From contig DATGMP010000020.1 of the NCBI GenBank assembly GCA_035293565.1, forward strand, positions 1 to 62,719: a stretch of 62,719 nucleotides of DNA, in the 5' to 3' direction. Made by a program: the position numbers and the translations under genes. Numbering within the stretch: position 1 is the stretch's first letter; every line of letters begins with the position of its first letter. Shown piece by piece: positions 25,311 to 33,245 of this stretch. The DNA is from DATGMP01 sp035293565. Its GTDB lineage: Bacteria; Pseudomonadota; Alphaproteobacteria; BOG-932; Roseiterribacteraceae. The notes beneath the pieces are model-generated. The model ran no database searches, was not told the origin of the DNA, and saw nothing but the letters and a program-made list of their open reading frames with translations.

Positions 25311-27668
25311 ATGATCGATCGCCTCAATCCGGCGATTCTCGGAACCGTCAGCCTATTCGTGATCGTGTCCCTTCAGCCCGTATCGGCGCAACCGGCCGAC
25401 CAGCCTTCGGCCGGCGCGCAGCGGGGACTTGAGGAAATCGTCGTTACGGCGCGGAGGACTGAGGAAAAGCTGCAACAGACGCCGGTGTCGGTGACCGCCT
25501 TCTCGGCAGCGAAGATCGAACAGCAGAACATCACGACGGTCGAAGGAATCAACAATCTCGTCCCCAATTTCAGCGTTCTTCCCGGCTCGGGATACGGAAC
25601 GGCCGCCGTTCTGACGCTGCGCGGCGTGGTGCAGGCGGACAACGTCCTGACCAACGACGCGCCGGTCGCCCTCTATGTCGACGGCGTCTATAATGGCCGC
25701 CAGATGAGCGCGCTGTTCGATCTGGTCGATATCGACCGGATCGAAGTCCTCAGAGGTCCACAAGGAACATTGTTCGGCCGCAACACCACCGGCGGCGCCG
25801 TCAGCATCATCACCCGCAAGCCTTCGAGCGATTTCCATGTCGAGCAGAAGCTCGGCTACGCCAGCGACAACGAGTTCACCAGCCATACCGCCGTCGATAC
25901 CGGCGAAATCGGGCATTCCGGCATCAGCGTCCTGCTCGCCTATTCGCATCATCAGCTGGACGGCTATGTCCGCAACGTCCTGGCAAACGCCGATGAAAGC
26001 CCGGGCGCGATCAATTCCGACGCCGGCTATGTCGCGGTCCATGGCGGTCTGGGCGACGCGTTCAGCTTCGACTATCGTTTCGACTACACAAGGCAGGTGG
26101 ACGTCCCTGCCGCGACTCAACTGACGGCGGTGACCCAAGACGCCCTCGCCTACTATTCGCGATCTCCGGCGTTCGGCGGCGACCCTTTCGTTGTCTCGCC
26201 GTCGCGCCTGTCGACGATCCGCATGTATGGCGGCAATACCGGGCTGAACGAGATCCTGGGGCAGTCGTTGACCATGGATTACGATGTCAGCGACGCGCTG
26301 CGCCTGAAATCGATCACCGCCTATCGCTCGTTCGGATCGCGCGAAACCGTGATCGAGGGTAGCACAGGAAACCTGCTGGCGCCCGTGCTCAACCCGGCGA
26401 CCGGCCAGGTCACGATCGCCTACGTCAATCCGTTTCGCACCTATTGCCCGTCTGGCGTGAATCCGTTCAACCCGTCCTGCGGCAGCGACGAGCAGCACCA
26501 GTACCAGATTTCCGAAGAGCTTCAGGCGTCCGGCATATGGGATCGTTTCAAATATGTCGGCGGGCTGTTCTTCTTCGATGAAAAGGTTCATGAGACCGAT
26601 CCCGAATTCTTCACGATCGTCTTGCCGGGAGGGACGCTCGGAATCAACGATCAGCCGGTCACGAACTACTGGTCGGAATCGAAATCCTATGCGGCCTACG
26701 GCCAGGCTTCCTATACGCCCCCGATGCTGGACGACAAGTTGGAGGTCACCGGCGGGCTGCGTTATACATTCGACGAGAAGACGCTGCGGCAGCGCGATTT
26801 CTTCGGCGGCGTGCCGCTCGGCGCGCCGACCGTTCGGGATTTGGCCAAGAACTTCCACAAGGTGAATTGGGCCGTCTCAGCAAACTACCAGTGGACCGAC
26901 GATCTCATGCTCTATGCGCGGATCGCCAACGCCTACAAGGCCGGAGGCTTCAGCCCGCGCAGCTTCAACAACGGTTACAATCCCGAGACCGACACGTCTT
27001 ATGAAATCGGCGTCAAATCCGAGTTTCTCGACCGTCGGCTGCGGATCAACGCCGATGTCTTCTATACGACTTACGACGATTTGCAGATCAATGTCTTTCG
27101 CCAGACCCTGAGCGGCGCCGCGAGCGAAACGGACAATGCCGGCAAGGCGACCTATACCGGCGGCGAGATCGAGATCAGCGTGATCCCCGCCACCGGCTGG
27201 CTGGTCGACGCCGGCCTCGGCTACACCGACCCGGAATACCAGCAGTTTCTGACCGTCATTCCGCCCAGCACGAATACGGTGAACGTCGCAAACCAGGCCT
27301 ATTTCAACTACGTCTCAAAGCTCACCTACAATCTTGGCGTCGAGTACGATTGCGAGCCGTTTTCCTTCGGCGAGCTGAGCGTCCGGGCCGACTACGGATT
27401 CCAAAGTCCCAAGATCTGGCATCCGCTGGACGCGCTCAGCCCGTTCAACGAAGTGATCAAATCCGGCAACTATCACAATCTCTCGGCACGGGTCACGCTG
27501 GGCAAGATCCAGACCATGGCCGGTATCTTGGAGGCGCGGCTTTACGGCGCCAATCTGCTGAACGAGGACCAGCGTACGGCCGGGATCGATTTTGGCGCGC
27601 TAGGCTTCGCCAACGATCAATATGCCCGGCCGCGAATCGTCGGTTTCACGTTGCTGGATAAGTTCTAG
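25311..27668 (+). CDS. TonB-dependent outer-membrane receptor
   Basis: 785 residues with a signal peptide to about residue 26, the plug start EEIVVTARRTEEKLQQTPVS, plug motifs ALYVDGVYNGRQ and IEVLRGPQGTLFGRNTTGG, and a long barrel. The sequence type (with TPVSVTAFSA and TGGAVSIITRKP) is the one found with uptake of plant- or xenobiotic-derived molecules rather than siderophores, but the ligand is unknown. GGGGGAAGT precedes the ATG at 25311. A PhyH dioxygenase gene follows after 32 bases and is probably co-transcribed. Confidence 0.92.
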   Translation: MIDRLNPAILGTVSLFVIVSLQPVSAQPADQPSAGAQRGLEEIVVTARRTEEKLQQTPVSVTAFSAAKIEQQNITTVEGINNLVPNFSVLPGSGYGTAAVLTLRGVVQADNVLTNDAPVALYVDGVYNGRQMSALFDLVDIDRIEVLRGPQGTLFGRNTTGGAVSIITRKPSSDFHVEQKLGYASDNEFTSHTAVDTGEIGHSGISVLLAYSHHQLDGYVRNVLANADESPGAINSDAGYVAVHGGLGDAFSFDYRFDYTRQVDVPAATQLTAVTQDALAYYSRSPAFGGDPFVVSPSRLSTIRMYGGNTGLNEILGQSLTMDYDVSDALRLKSITAYRSFGSRETVIEGSTGNLLAPVLNPATGQVTIAYVNPFRTYCPSGVNPFNPSCGSDEQHQYQISEELQASGIWDRFKYVGGLFFFDEKVHETDPEFFTIVLPGGTLGINDQPVTNYWSESKSYAAYGQASYTPPMLDDKLEVTGGLRYTFDEKTLRQRDFFGGVPLGAPTVRDLAKNFHKVNWAVSANYQWTDDLMLYARIANAYKAGGFSPRSFNNGYNPETDTSYEIGVKSEFLDRRLRINADVFYTTYDDLQINVFRQTLSGAASETDNAGKATYTGGEIEISVIPATGWLVDAGLGYTDPEYQQFLTVIPPSTNTVNVANQAYFNYVSKLTYNLGVEYDCEPFSFGELSVRADYGFQSPKIWHPLDALSPFNEVIKSGNYHNLSARVTLGKIQTMAGILEARLYGANLLNEDQRTAGIDFGALGFANDQYARPRIVGFTLLDKF

Positions 27669-27700
27669 GCGCTTCGACAATACCGAGGAGGATCACCGTC

Positions 27701-28555
27701 ATGTCTGCAACCATCAGCCGTTTTTCCGCGACCGCGTCACCCGACACGATCGCCGGCGCGCTCAGCGAAGCGGGCGCCGTCATCGTCGACGGCGTTCTGG
27801 ATCGGGGCGTGCTCGCGGATTTCAACGCCGAGATCGATGGCTATCTCACGCATGGCGATCCGGGCAGGCAATACATGAACAAGGCGGTTGCGACCTTCTA
27901 TGGCGACAAGACCCGGCATGTAGCCGGCCTTTCCGGCAAGTCCTCCGTCTTCCGCCGCGACATACTGTGCCGCGAAATCTTCGTGGCGATGTGCGAGCGC
28001 GTCCTGAGGCCGAGCTGCGCGACCTATCAGCTCAATTTCGCCGACATCATCGAGCGGGGCCCCGGCGCCCAGACGCAGATGCTTCATCGCGACGACGGTA
28101 TCTGGCCCCATATGCCGCGTCCCTGCCCCGACCTCGAATTCGCATCGATGGTCGCGCTGGGAGAATTCACGGCCGAAATGGGCGCGACGCTGATCGCGCC
28201 CGGCAGTCATCGTTGGGACCGCAGCCGTGAAGCCACACCTGACGAGCTCGTGGCGGCCGAACTGGATCCCGGATCCGCCGTGTTCTATCTGGGCTCGACG
28301 ATCCATGCCGGTGGCACCAACGCGACGCAGGACAAATGGCGCCGCGGTATGCATCTCAGCTATTGCCTAGGCTGGCTGCGCACGGAGGACAACAACTATC
28401 TAACCGCGCCACTCGACATCGTCCGAACCCTGCCGCCGGCGCAACAGGCGATGCTCGGCTATGCCATCCATGACGGCATCGAGGTCGGCGGGGGATTTCT
28501 GGGCGCCGTGAACTGGCGCGACCCGCTCGAGCTGATCGCGGAGGGCAAGCTCTAA
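27701..28555 (+). CDS. PhyH-family Fe(II)/2-oxoglutarate dioxygenase
   Basis: 284 residues of the phytanoyl-CoA dioxygenase family, which hydroxylate unactivated carbons. The iron ligands appear as HRD in QMLHRDDGIW (about residue 127) and the distal His in TIHAGGTN (about 205), and an Arg for 2-oxoglutarate follows. A GAGGA ribosome site precedes the ATG. Located after the TonB receptor, it likely acts first on the imported compound. Substrate unknown. Confidence 0.9.
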   Translation: MSATISRFSATASPDTIAGALSEAGAVIVDGVLDRGVLADFNAEIDGYLTHGDPGRQYMNKAVATFYGDKTRHVAGLSGKSSVFRRDILCREIFVAMCERVLRPSCATYQLNFADIIERGPGAQTQMLHRDDGIWPHMPRPCPDLEFASMVALGEFTAEMGATLIAPGSHRWDRSREATPDELVAAELDPGSAVFYLGSTIHAGGTNATQDKWRRGMHLSYCLGWLRTEDNNYLTAPLDIVRTLPPAQQAMLGYAIHDGIEVGGGFLGAVNWRDPLELIAEGKL

Positions 28556-28582
28556 CGATAGAAAAGAGACGTCGGTTACGAC

Positions 28583-29470
28583 CTAGGGAGTTCCGGCCCC
28601 GGTGAAGTCGAGCCTGAGTCGCTCGATCCGGCCGCCGCGCGTTTTCAGTATTTCATCGCTTTTGAACGTATCAACCGTGCAGAGGTAGAGCGTCTTGCGA
28701 TCGTCGCCACCGAAGCAGCAGGCGATGGCGCGCCGGCCGCTCGGCACCGGTATGCGATGGGTGGCGCGGCTCCCTTCTTCCATGCGGACGAAGCCCAGGC
28801 CCCACAAACCCTCGGCCTTTGCGCCGACTGGAAGGCCCGCCCAGATGCCGCCTTGGCTGTCCAAGCAAATTCCGTCCGGCGCGTTGTGCTCCGGCGGCAC
28901 CGCGAAGGTACGGCGGTTCGAGAGGCTTCCGTCGGCCGCCATATCGAAAGCTGTTATGCGACTATCGGAAGCCTCGGCGGTATAGAGCGTCCGCCCGTCA
29001 GCCGAGAGCGCGATCCCGTTCGGGCCCCATAAATCCGAAGCCGCCACACGCGCCTCCCCGTCCGGCTCGATCACGACGAGCGTGGTGGTCTTACGGGGAT
29101 CGTTGCCTTCGAACTCGAATCCAAGCTGCCCGACATAGGCCCGCCCCGTTGGCCCGACCGCCATGTCGTTGATGCGCGCGTCGGCAAAGCGATCGAGGTC
29201 GGCATGCAGACTGATCCTGCCCCTGCTGAAGCGCATCACCTTATGGCTGCGCATGAGCACGAACAGCATGTCCCCATCGGGCATGAAGCCGATCCCCGAC
29301 GGCATGTCGTCGGTCTTCACGACGGTCTCGAGCCGTCCCGCCTCGTCGACCGCGCAGATGCGCTGCGCGTGCATATCCGAGAAGTAGAGCCTGCCGCCGT
29401 GCCAACGCGGCCCCTCGGTCAAGGTCAGGCCGTCCGCCACTGTCTCGATCGGGGTCGATATCGTGATCAC
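28583..29470 (-). CDS. SMP-30/gluconolactonase-type lactone hydrolase
   Basis: 295-residue six-bladed propeller enzyme. The metal ligands of the family are in place: Glu in LTEGPRW, Asn in WGPNGIAL and Asp in APDGICLD. It would open a lactone ring. The start is a GTG at 29470 preceded by GGAGGAACTTC and overlapping the upstream SnoaL-gene stop by four bases (GTGA); the longer open frame upstream is a shadow of that gene. Confidence 0.9.
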   Translation of the reverse strand: MITISTPIETVADGLTLTEGPRWHGGRLYFSDMHAQRICAVDEAGRLETVVKTDDMPSGIGFMPDGDMLFVLMRSHKVMRFSRGRISLHADLDRFADARINDMAVGPTGRAYVGQLGFEFEGNDPRKTTTLVVIEPDGEARVAASDLWGPNGIALSADGRTLYTAEASDSRITAFDMAADGSLSNRRTFAVPPEHNAPDGICLDSQGGIWAGLPVGAKAEGLWGLGFVRMEEGSRATHRIPVPSGRRAIACCFGGDDRKTLYLCTVDTFKSDEILKTRGGRIERLRLDFTGAGTP

Positions 29471-30024
29471 GAAGTTCCTCCCTGCGGGGTGCGTCGCGCG
29501 AAGAACGGATTCGACAGCACCCGATAGGACGAGTCCGTCGGACCATGCCTGCCCTTCAATGCCTTCGAGGTATCGCGCTCGGGATCCCAGCTGCAAGGTC
29601 CGATCTGCTTCCAGTCGACCGTCACCGTCCGACGTGCGAAGCGCCAGATGCCGTCGCGTCCTTTGGTGTAATGGTCGAGATAGCGCATGCCATGCACCAG
29701 GTCCTCCCAGCCATCTTCGCTCGCAGGCATACGGTGGTAGGCGATGCAATAGACTTCGCCCTGTGCGGTGGCGGGCCCGTCGAAGGCGATCAGGTGATTG
29801 GTGACGTTGTGAGAAGTGATGCCGACTCTCGGCATGACTTCGGCCAACCAGGCAACATAGCCTTCGGCGCTGCCGGAATAGAGACCGCCATGGTCGTCCT
29901 CGACCGCGTTCGGCGCGTAGAGGGTTCGAAGAAGCGCGAAATCCTGGCGGTCGACGCCCCGGCAATAGGACATCACGAGATCGCGAATCGCTTCCTTGTC
30001 GGCGAGCTGCTGCATGATGGCCAT
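29467..30024 (-). CDS. SnoaL-like (NTF2-fold) protein
   Basis: About 185 residues. It opens with LADKEAIRDLVMSYCRGVDRQDFALL, the typical first helix of SnoaL_4 ring-hydroxylating-dioxygenase-beta-like proteins, and continues with AVEDDHGGLYSGSAEGYVAWL and a WRFARRTVTVDW strand. Such folds act as dehydratases, isomerases or cyclases, or as small subunits. The start could be 30024 or 30015. It is translationally coupled to the SMP-30 gene, suggesting successive steps in one pathway. Confidence 0.85.
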   Translation of the reverse strand: MAIMQQLADKEAIRDLVMSYCRGVDRQDFALLRTLYAPNAVEDDHGGLYSGSAEGYVAWLAEVMPRVGITSHNVTNHLIAFDGPATAQGEVYCIAYHRMPASEDGWEDLVHGMRYLDHYTKGRDGIWRFARRTVTVDWKQIGPCSWDPERDTSKALKGRHGPTDSSYRVLSNPFFARRTPQGGTS

Positions 30025-30178
30025 CCTCGCTGTGCCCTCCGGCCAGGCTCCGCCGATTTGGCGCAGCCTGCCGCCGGCCGTCAAGCAATCGAGACGGCCG
30101 CTCGTGCGCGCGGGAGCAGGACGCGGCCCGCCCTCGCGCGCAAACTCGCCGAGCGGCTATGTGGAAAGTTTTTCGACC

Positions 30179-30673
30179 TTACTTGGCCAGATAGTCCGTC
30201 CACTCCTTGATCTTGCCGTTCTTCACGACGAAGACGCCCGCGACCGGAAAAGATTGCGGCGGCTTGCCCGGTACGACCATCGTGTCGACACGGGAATTCG
30301 CCACGACCGGCCCATGGGCAAAGGTCTGTGCGATCTTCACTTTCAGCGTCGTGCCGTTGGTGAGAAAGCTTTTGAAAGCGGCAGCGACGGCGGCAGGCCC
30401 CATCAATGGCGGCTTGTCCTCCTCCATGCGGACGACGCAATCATCCGCAAGATATTGGGCCGCAACCTTGTCCCCGTCGAAATCCTTCGCCGACCAGCTT
30501 TTGATAAAATCATCGACGAGCTTGACGTTCGCCTTCTCCGAATCGGGCGCAGCCTTGGCGGCCGGAGCATCCTCGGCGGCCGCGCTACCGGCCAGACCCG
30601 CCGCAGCAAGCGCTCCGAGCCCCCCGGCCAGGAACAGCGTTCGGCGCGAGACGCCGTTGATCCGATTGTCCAT
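30179..30673 (-). CDS. Tat-exported SnoaL/limonene-epoxide-hydrolase-like protein
   Basis: 164 residues. The N-terminus has a twin-arginine signal (SRRTLFLAGG, then a hydrophobic Ala/Gly stretch ending near AAAEDA). The mature part resembles the LEH/SnoaL NTF2-like fold (VDDFIKSWSAKDFDGDKVAAQYL, then GPAAVAAAFKSFL, ending with VKNGKIKEWTDY). Tat export implies a folded, perhaps cofactor-bound, periplasmic protein. It lies 155 bases upstream of the SnoaL gene on the same strand. Confidence 0.85.
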   Translation of the reverse strand: MDNRINGVSRRTLFLAGGLGALAAAGLAGSAAAEDAPAAKAAPDSEKANVKLVDDFIKSWSAKDFDGDKVAAQYLADDCVVRMEEDKPPLMGPAAVAAAFKSFLTNGTTLKVKIAQTFAHGPVVANSRVDTMVVPGKPPQSFPVAGVFVVKNGKIKEWTDYLAK

Positions 30674-30746
30674 TTCAACCTCCCCCGTGTGACGATAGGC
30701 CGTAATCCGGCTGGAGTTTGCGCCTTATGTCAAGCTCTTGGAGCAT

Positions 30747-31265
30747 CTAAAGGAGGATGAATGTGCGCCGCGCCTCGTGGCCGTGCTGGCGTTCGAGATT
30801 CCTCAGATCGCTTTGCAGCAGCCAATCCGAGATGACGCGGGAAGCCAACAGCAGACGATCGACCGTTTCCCCGGTCAAAGTCAGCGGAACCGCGAGACGA
30901 CTGTTCTTCACGTTCTGCTCGCCTGGAACGCGGTATTCAGCGACCGCAAAAGCCGGCCGTCGCTCTCTGACCACCGCTGCGTAGTGGCGCAGCACCGACT
31001 CCTTGACCGGCCCGGATAGCGCCTCATCGACATATCGGCCGGTATAATCGACCCCGCTGGATAGAGCGACCGCCGATCCGACCAGACGAAAGCGGAACCG
31101 TGCGCCGCCCTCGATCACATCGACCAGAGCGACGCGCGGCAGAACAATCGGAGGCAGGACGAAGGCATCGAGTTCCGAAGGATGAGGCGCGAATCTCTCC
31201 CCGCGCTTTGATTCCCACAGCGCAAGCACCGCCGCCAACACGGGATCGCCGGCGATCTGCTCCAT
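30747..31265 (-). CDS. PAS_5-family PAS-domain protein
   Basis: About 172 residues from the ATG at 31265 (GAGGCG upstream); the frame continues open to a TTG at 31361 without a ribosome site. The body is the alphaproteobacterial PAS_5 type: FRFRLVGSAVALSSGVDYTGRYVDE, then ERRPAFAVAEYRVP and SRLAVPLT. These proteins are single PAS sensors without output domain; role unknown. Gene-free 31266-31664 follows: AT-rich promoter sequence with no recognisable gene. Confidence 0.8.
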   Translation of the reverse strand: MEQIAGDPVLAAVLALWESKRGERFAPHPSELDAFVLPPIVLPRVALVDVIEGGARFRFRLVGSAVALSSGVDYTGRYVDEALSGPVKESVLRHYAAVVRERRPAFAVAEYRVPGEQNVKNSRLAVPLTLTGETVDRLLLASRVISDWLLQSDLRNLERQHGHEARRTFILL

Positions 31266-31664
31266 CGCCGAACGCCTCAGCTCATCCTCGCCCGTAGCCA
31301 AAGTCGCGTCACCGATTCCCGCCCCGAAAGCCGAGGCTACGCTGCACCATATCGCGAGCAAAGGCGGAATTGACCACGATGGCCGGAACTAAAAAAATTC
31401 AACTTAACCCACACCAAGAACGTATATCTGGGTAATTTACAGAACACACGCTCAGAGCACAAAATATGCTGCCGATTGGGCCGACAACCACTGCGCATTG
31501 TAGGCCTATCCGTTAATATATGTGGCTTTTATACATTGATAATCCGACGAACTTCATTATAACAGTTTCTATATATGCTTATTATTACTTGCACTTTCTC
31601 ATTGGCTGTTCATATCGTTGAATGTCCTCGAAGTTAGTCGATGGGCAAATACGCGGAGGAAATG

Positions 31665-31910
31665 ATGGGCAACGATCAAAACCAGACGGGTGGCAAGCGT
31701 CCCGATCAGATGGGTCATGATCCGTCGAAACAGGCGGGACGGACCGGGCAGCAGTCCGGCCAGCAGTCGGGCGGGCAGCAGACCCAGACCGGCCACCAGT
31801 CGGGCCAGCAGGGGCGGCAGCAGAATCCAGGGTCCCAGCAGACTCCGGGTTCACAGCAGAATCGCCAAAGCGGTGGTCAGCCGGGCGGCGGCGACAAGCC
31901 GTCTCGATAG
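31665..31910 (+). CDS. Gln/Gly-rich low-complexity small protein
   Basis: About 81 residues made mostly of Gln, Gly, Ser and Asn in loose repeats such as QQSGQQSGGQQ and PGSQQTPGSQQ; predicted to be disordered and hydrophilic. GGAGGA precedes the ATG at 31665 (upstream ATGs at 31641 and 31662 are alternatives). A clear terminator follows the stop, so it seems a real single-gene unit. Not recognised; Gln-rich proteins of this kind are sometimes desiccation- or stress-linked, but this is a guess. Confidence 0.6.
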   Translation: MGNDQNQTGGKRPDQMGHDPSKQAGRTGQQSGQQSGGQQTQTGHQSGQQGRQQNPGSQQTPGSQQNRQSGGQPGGGDKPSR

Positions 31911-31922
31911 GGTTTTCCGGGA

Positions 31923-31942
31923 GGGGCGGCTTCGGCCGCCCC
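31923..31942 (+). terminator. Intrinsic terminator after the Gln-rich gene
   Basis: GGGGCGGC-TTCG-GCCGCCCC, a perfect 8-bp stem with a UUCG-type tetraloop, followed by TTCTCT. It lies between two convergent genes and could serve both. Confidence 0.85.
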
Positions 31943-31965
31943 TTCTCTATCGGCGCGGAGGGTAA

Positions 31966-33117
31966 TCAGACCAGACGAACGACGGATGCCGTTTTCCTGT
32001 GCTCCGGCGTGCCGGTCACAGCGATGATGTCGCCCAGCTTGTCGAGCAGATAGTCGAGGTCGTCGCCGTCGAAATCCTCGAATTGCGTTACGATGCGGCC
32101 GATGACGCGCCCGCGGTAGCGTTCGAGGTCGTGATCGCCCCCATCGAGCCGGGTGCTGGCGATCACGCGGAGCGCGACGCGGGCCGCCGAAAGCAGACGG
32201 TCCGGCATTCGCGCTTCGCTCCAAAGCGAGGAAAGACCTTTTCCCCCTGCATCCTCGACCAGAATACGGGCGTTGGATACCGGCACATCCGCAAGTACAG
32301 CCAGCGCTGTGGTGAAGAAGTCGACATCGCCCATGCAGACCGAGCGAATGACGAGCGTCGGCGTCAGCCGATGATTATGATGAAGCTCGCGCACCAACCC
32401 GCCCAAATCGATGTCGGCGGAGTCGTCGCGCAGCTGCATGATGGCGCGCTCACGGCTCTGCATGATCAAATCGGTCGCCAGCGACGGCGACAGTTGATGA
32501 TGAATCACGAGATATGAGGCGAGCTGGTCCGACACCAGCGCGACCAGCCGCTCGGCCACCGTCGCGGGCAGGTATTGGCGCATCACCATGGCCTCGGTCA
32601 CAGTCTCCGACTTTCCGAAGCGGTCGATAGCCTTGTCGAGGCCTTGATCGCTGATCCGCGCCGTCTCGTTGCGCATCAGCGCGGTGACGGCAGCCTCCCC
32701 GGCGCCGGCAATGAGCGCGTCCGACAGGGCCTCCGATACGTCGCGACGGACCGCGATCGCCTCGTGCTTCAGCTCCGAACCATTGCGGATGACCGCAATC
32801 AGATCGGCATCGGTGAGCACGCTCGAATCGGAAAGAATGGGCAGCGCGACGGAATCGACGTCATGAGCCAGCTTGAGCGCCACGTCGTGCGGCAGGCGTC
32901 GGGCGCTCCTGAGGCAGTGCGAAAGGGCGGCCCGGACAGCGGTCGCGACGTCCCGCGCCATAAGACGCACGATGTCGTGCGCGATCTGGAGTTCGCTTTC
33001 CGTCAGCGCGGGGCTGTCGATTTCCGCCGCAAGCTTGCTCGCGACTTCGGCACGGACGTCAACCGAGGGGTCGGCCAGCAGGCGGGCGACGTCGGCTTGC
33101 GAGAGGGCTGATGCCAT
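31966..33117 (-). CDS. DUF2336 HEAT-like repeat protein
   Basis: 383 residues, all helical, with HEAT-like repeats such as DVARLLADPSVDVRAEVASKL and IAHDIVRLMARDVATAVRAAL, the pattern of alphaproteobacterial DUF2336. Role unknown; such proteins are sometimes next to signalling genes. GGAGGAG lies 10 bases before the ATG at 33117. Confidence 0.9.
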   Translation of the reverse strand: MASALSQADVARLLADPSVDVRAEVASKLAAEIDSPALTESELQIAHDIVRLMARDVATAVRAALSHCLRSARRLPHDVALKLAHDVDSVALPILSDSSVLTDADLIAVIRNGSELKHEAIAVRRDVSEALSDALIAGAGEAAVTALMRNETARISDQGLDKAIDRFGKSETVTEAMVMRQYLPATVAERLVALVSDQLASYLVIHHQLSPSLATDLIMQSRERAIMQLRDDSADIDLGGLVRELHHNHRLTPTLVIRSVCMGDVDFFTTALAVLADVPVSNARILVEDAGGKGLSSLWSEARMPDRLLSAARVALRVIASTRLDGGDHDLERYRGRVIGRIVTQFEDFDGDDLDYLLDKLGDIIAVTGTPEHRKTASVVRLV

Positions 33118-33245
33118 TGGGCGCGTCTCCTCCGACGGGCCTTGAATGGTATCCGCTGAGCCGGAAACGGCCCGGAAAGGCCCCAAGGGCCATGCTAAGC
33201 CAGGAGGGTTAGGAGGCGGTTAATTCGAGACCGGCTCCTGCTCGC

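Noticed and set aside
25353..26858. 501-codon open frame opposite the TonB receptor
   Set aside because: Shadow of the receptor gene; composition is Arg/Ala/Asp-rich as in other antisense frames.
28583..30088. 501-codon fused SMP-30 protein
   Set aside because: The upstream 200 codons are an out-of-frame reading of the SnoaL gene; a GTG with a strong ribosome site at 29470 gives the normal family length.
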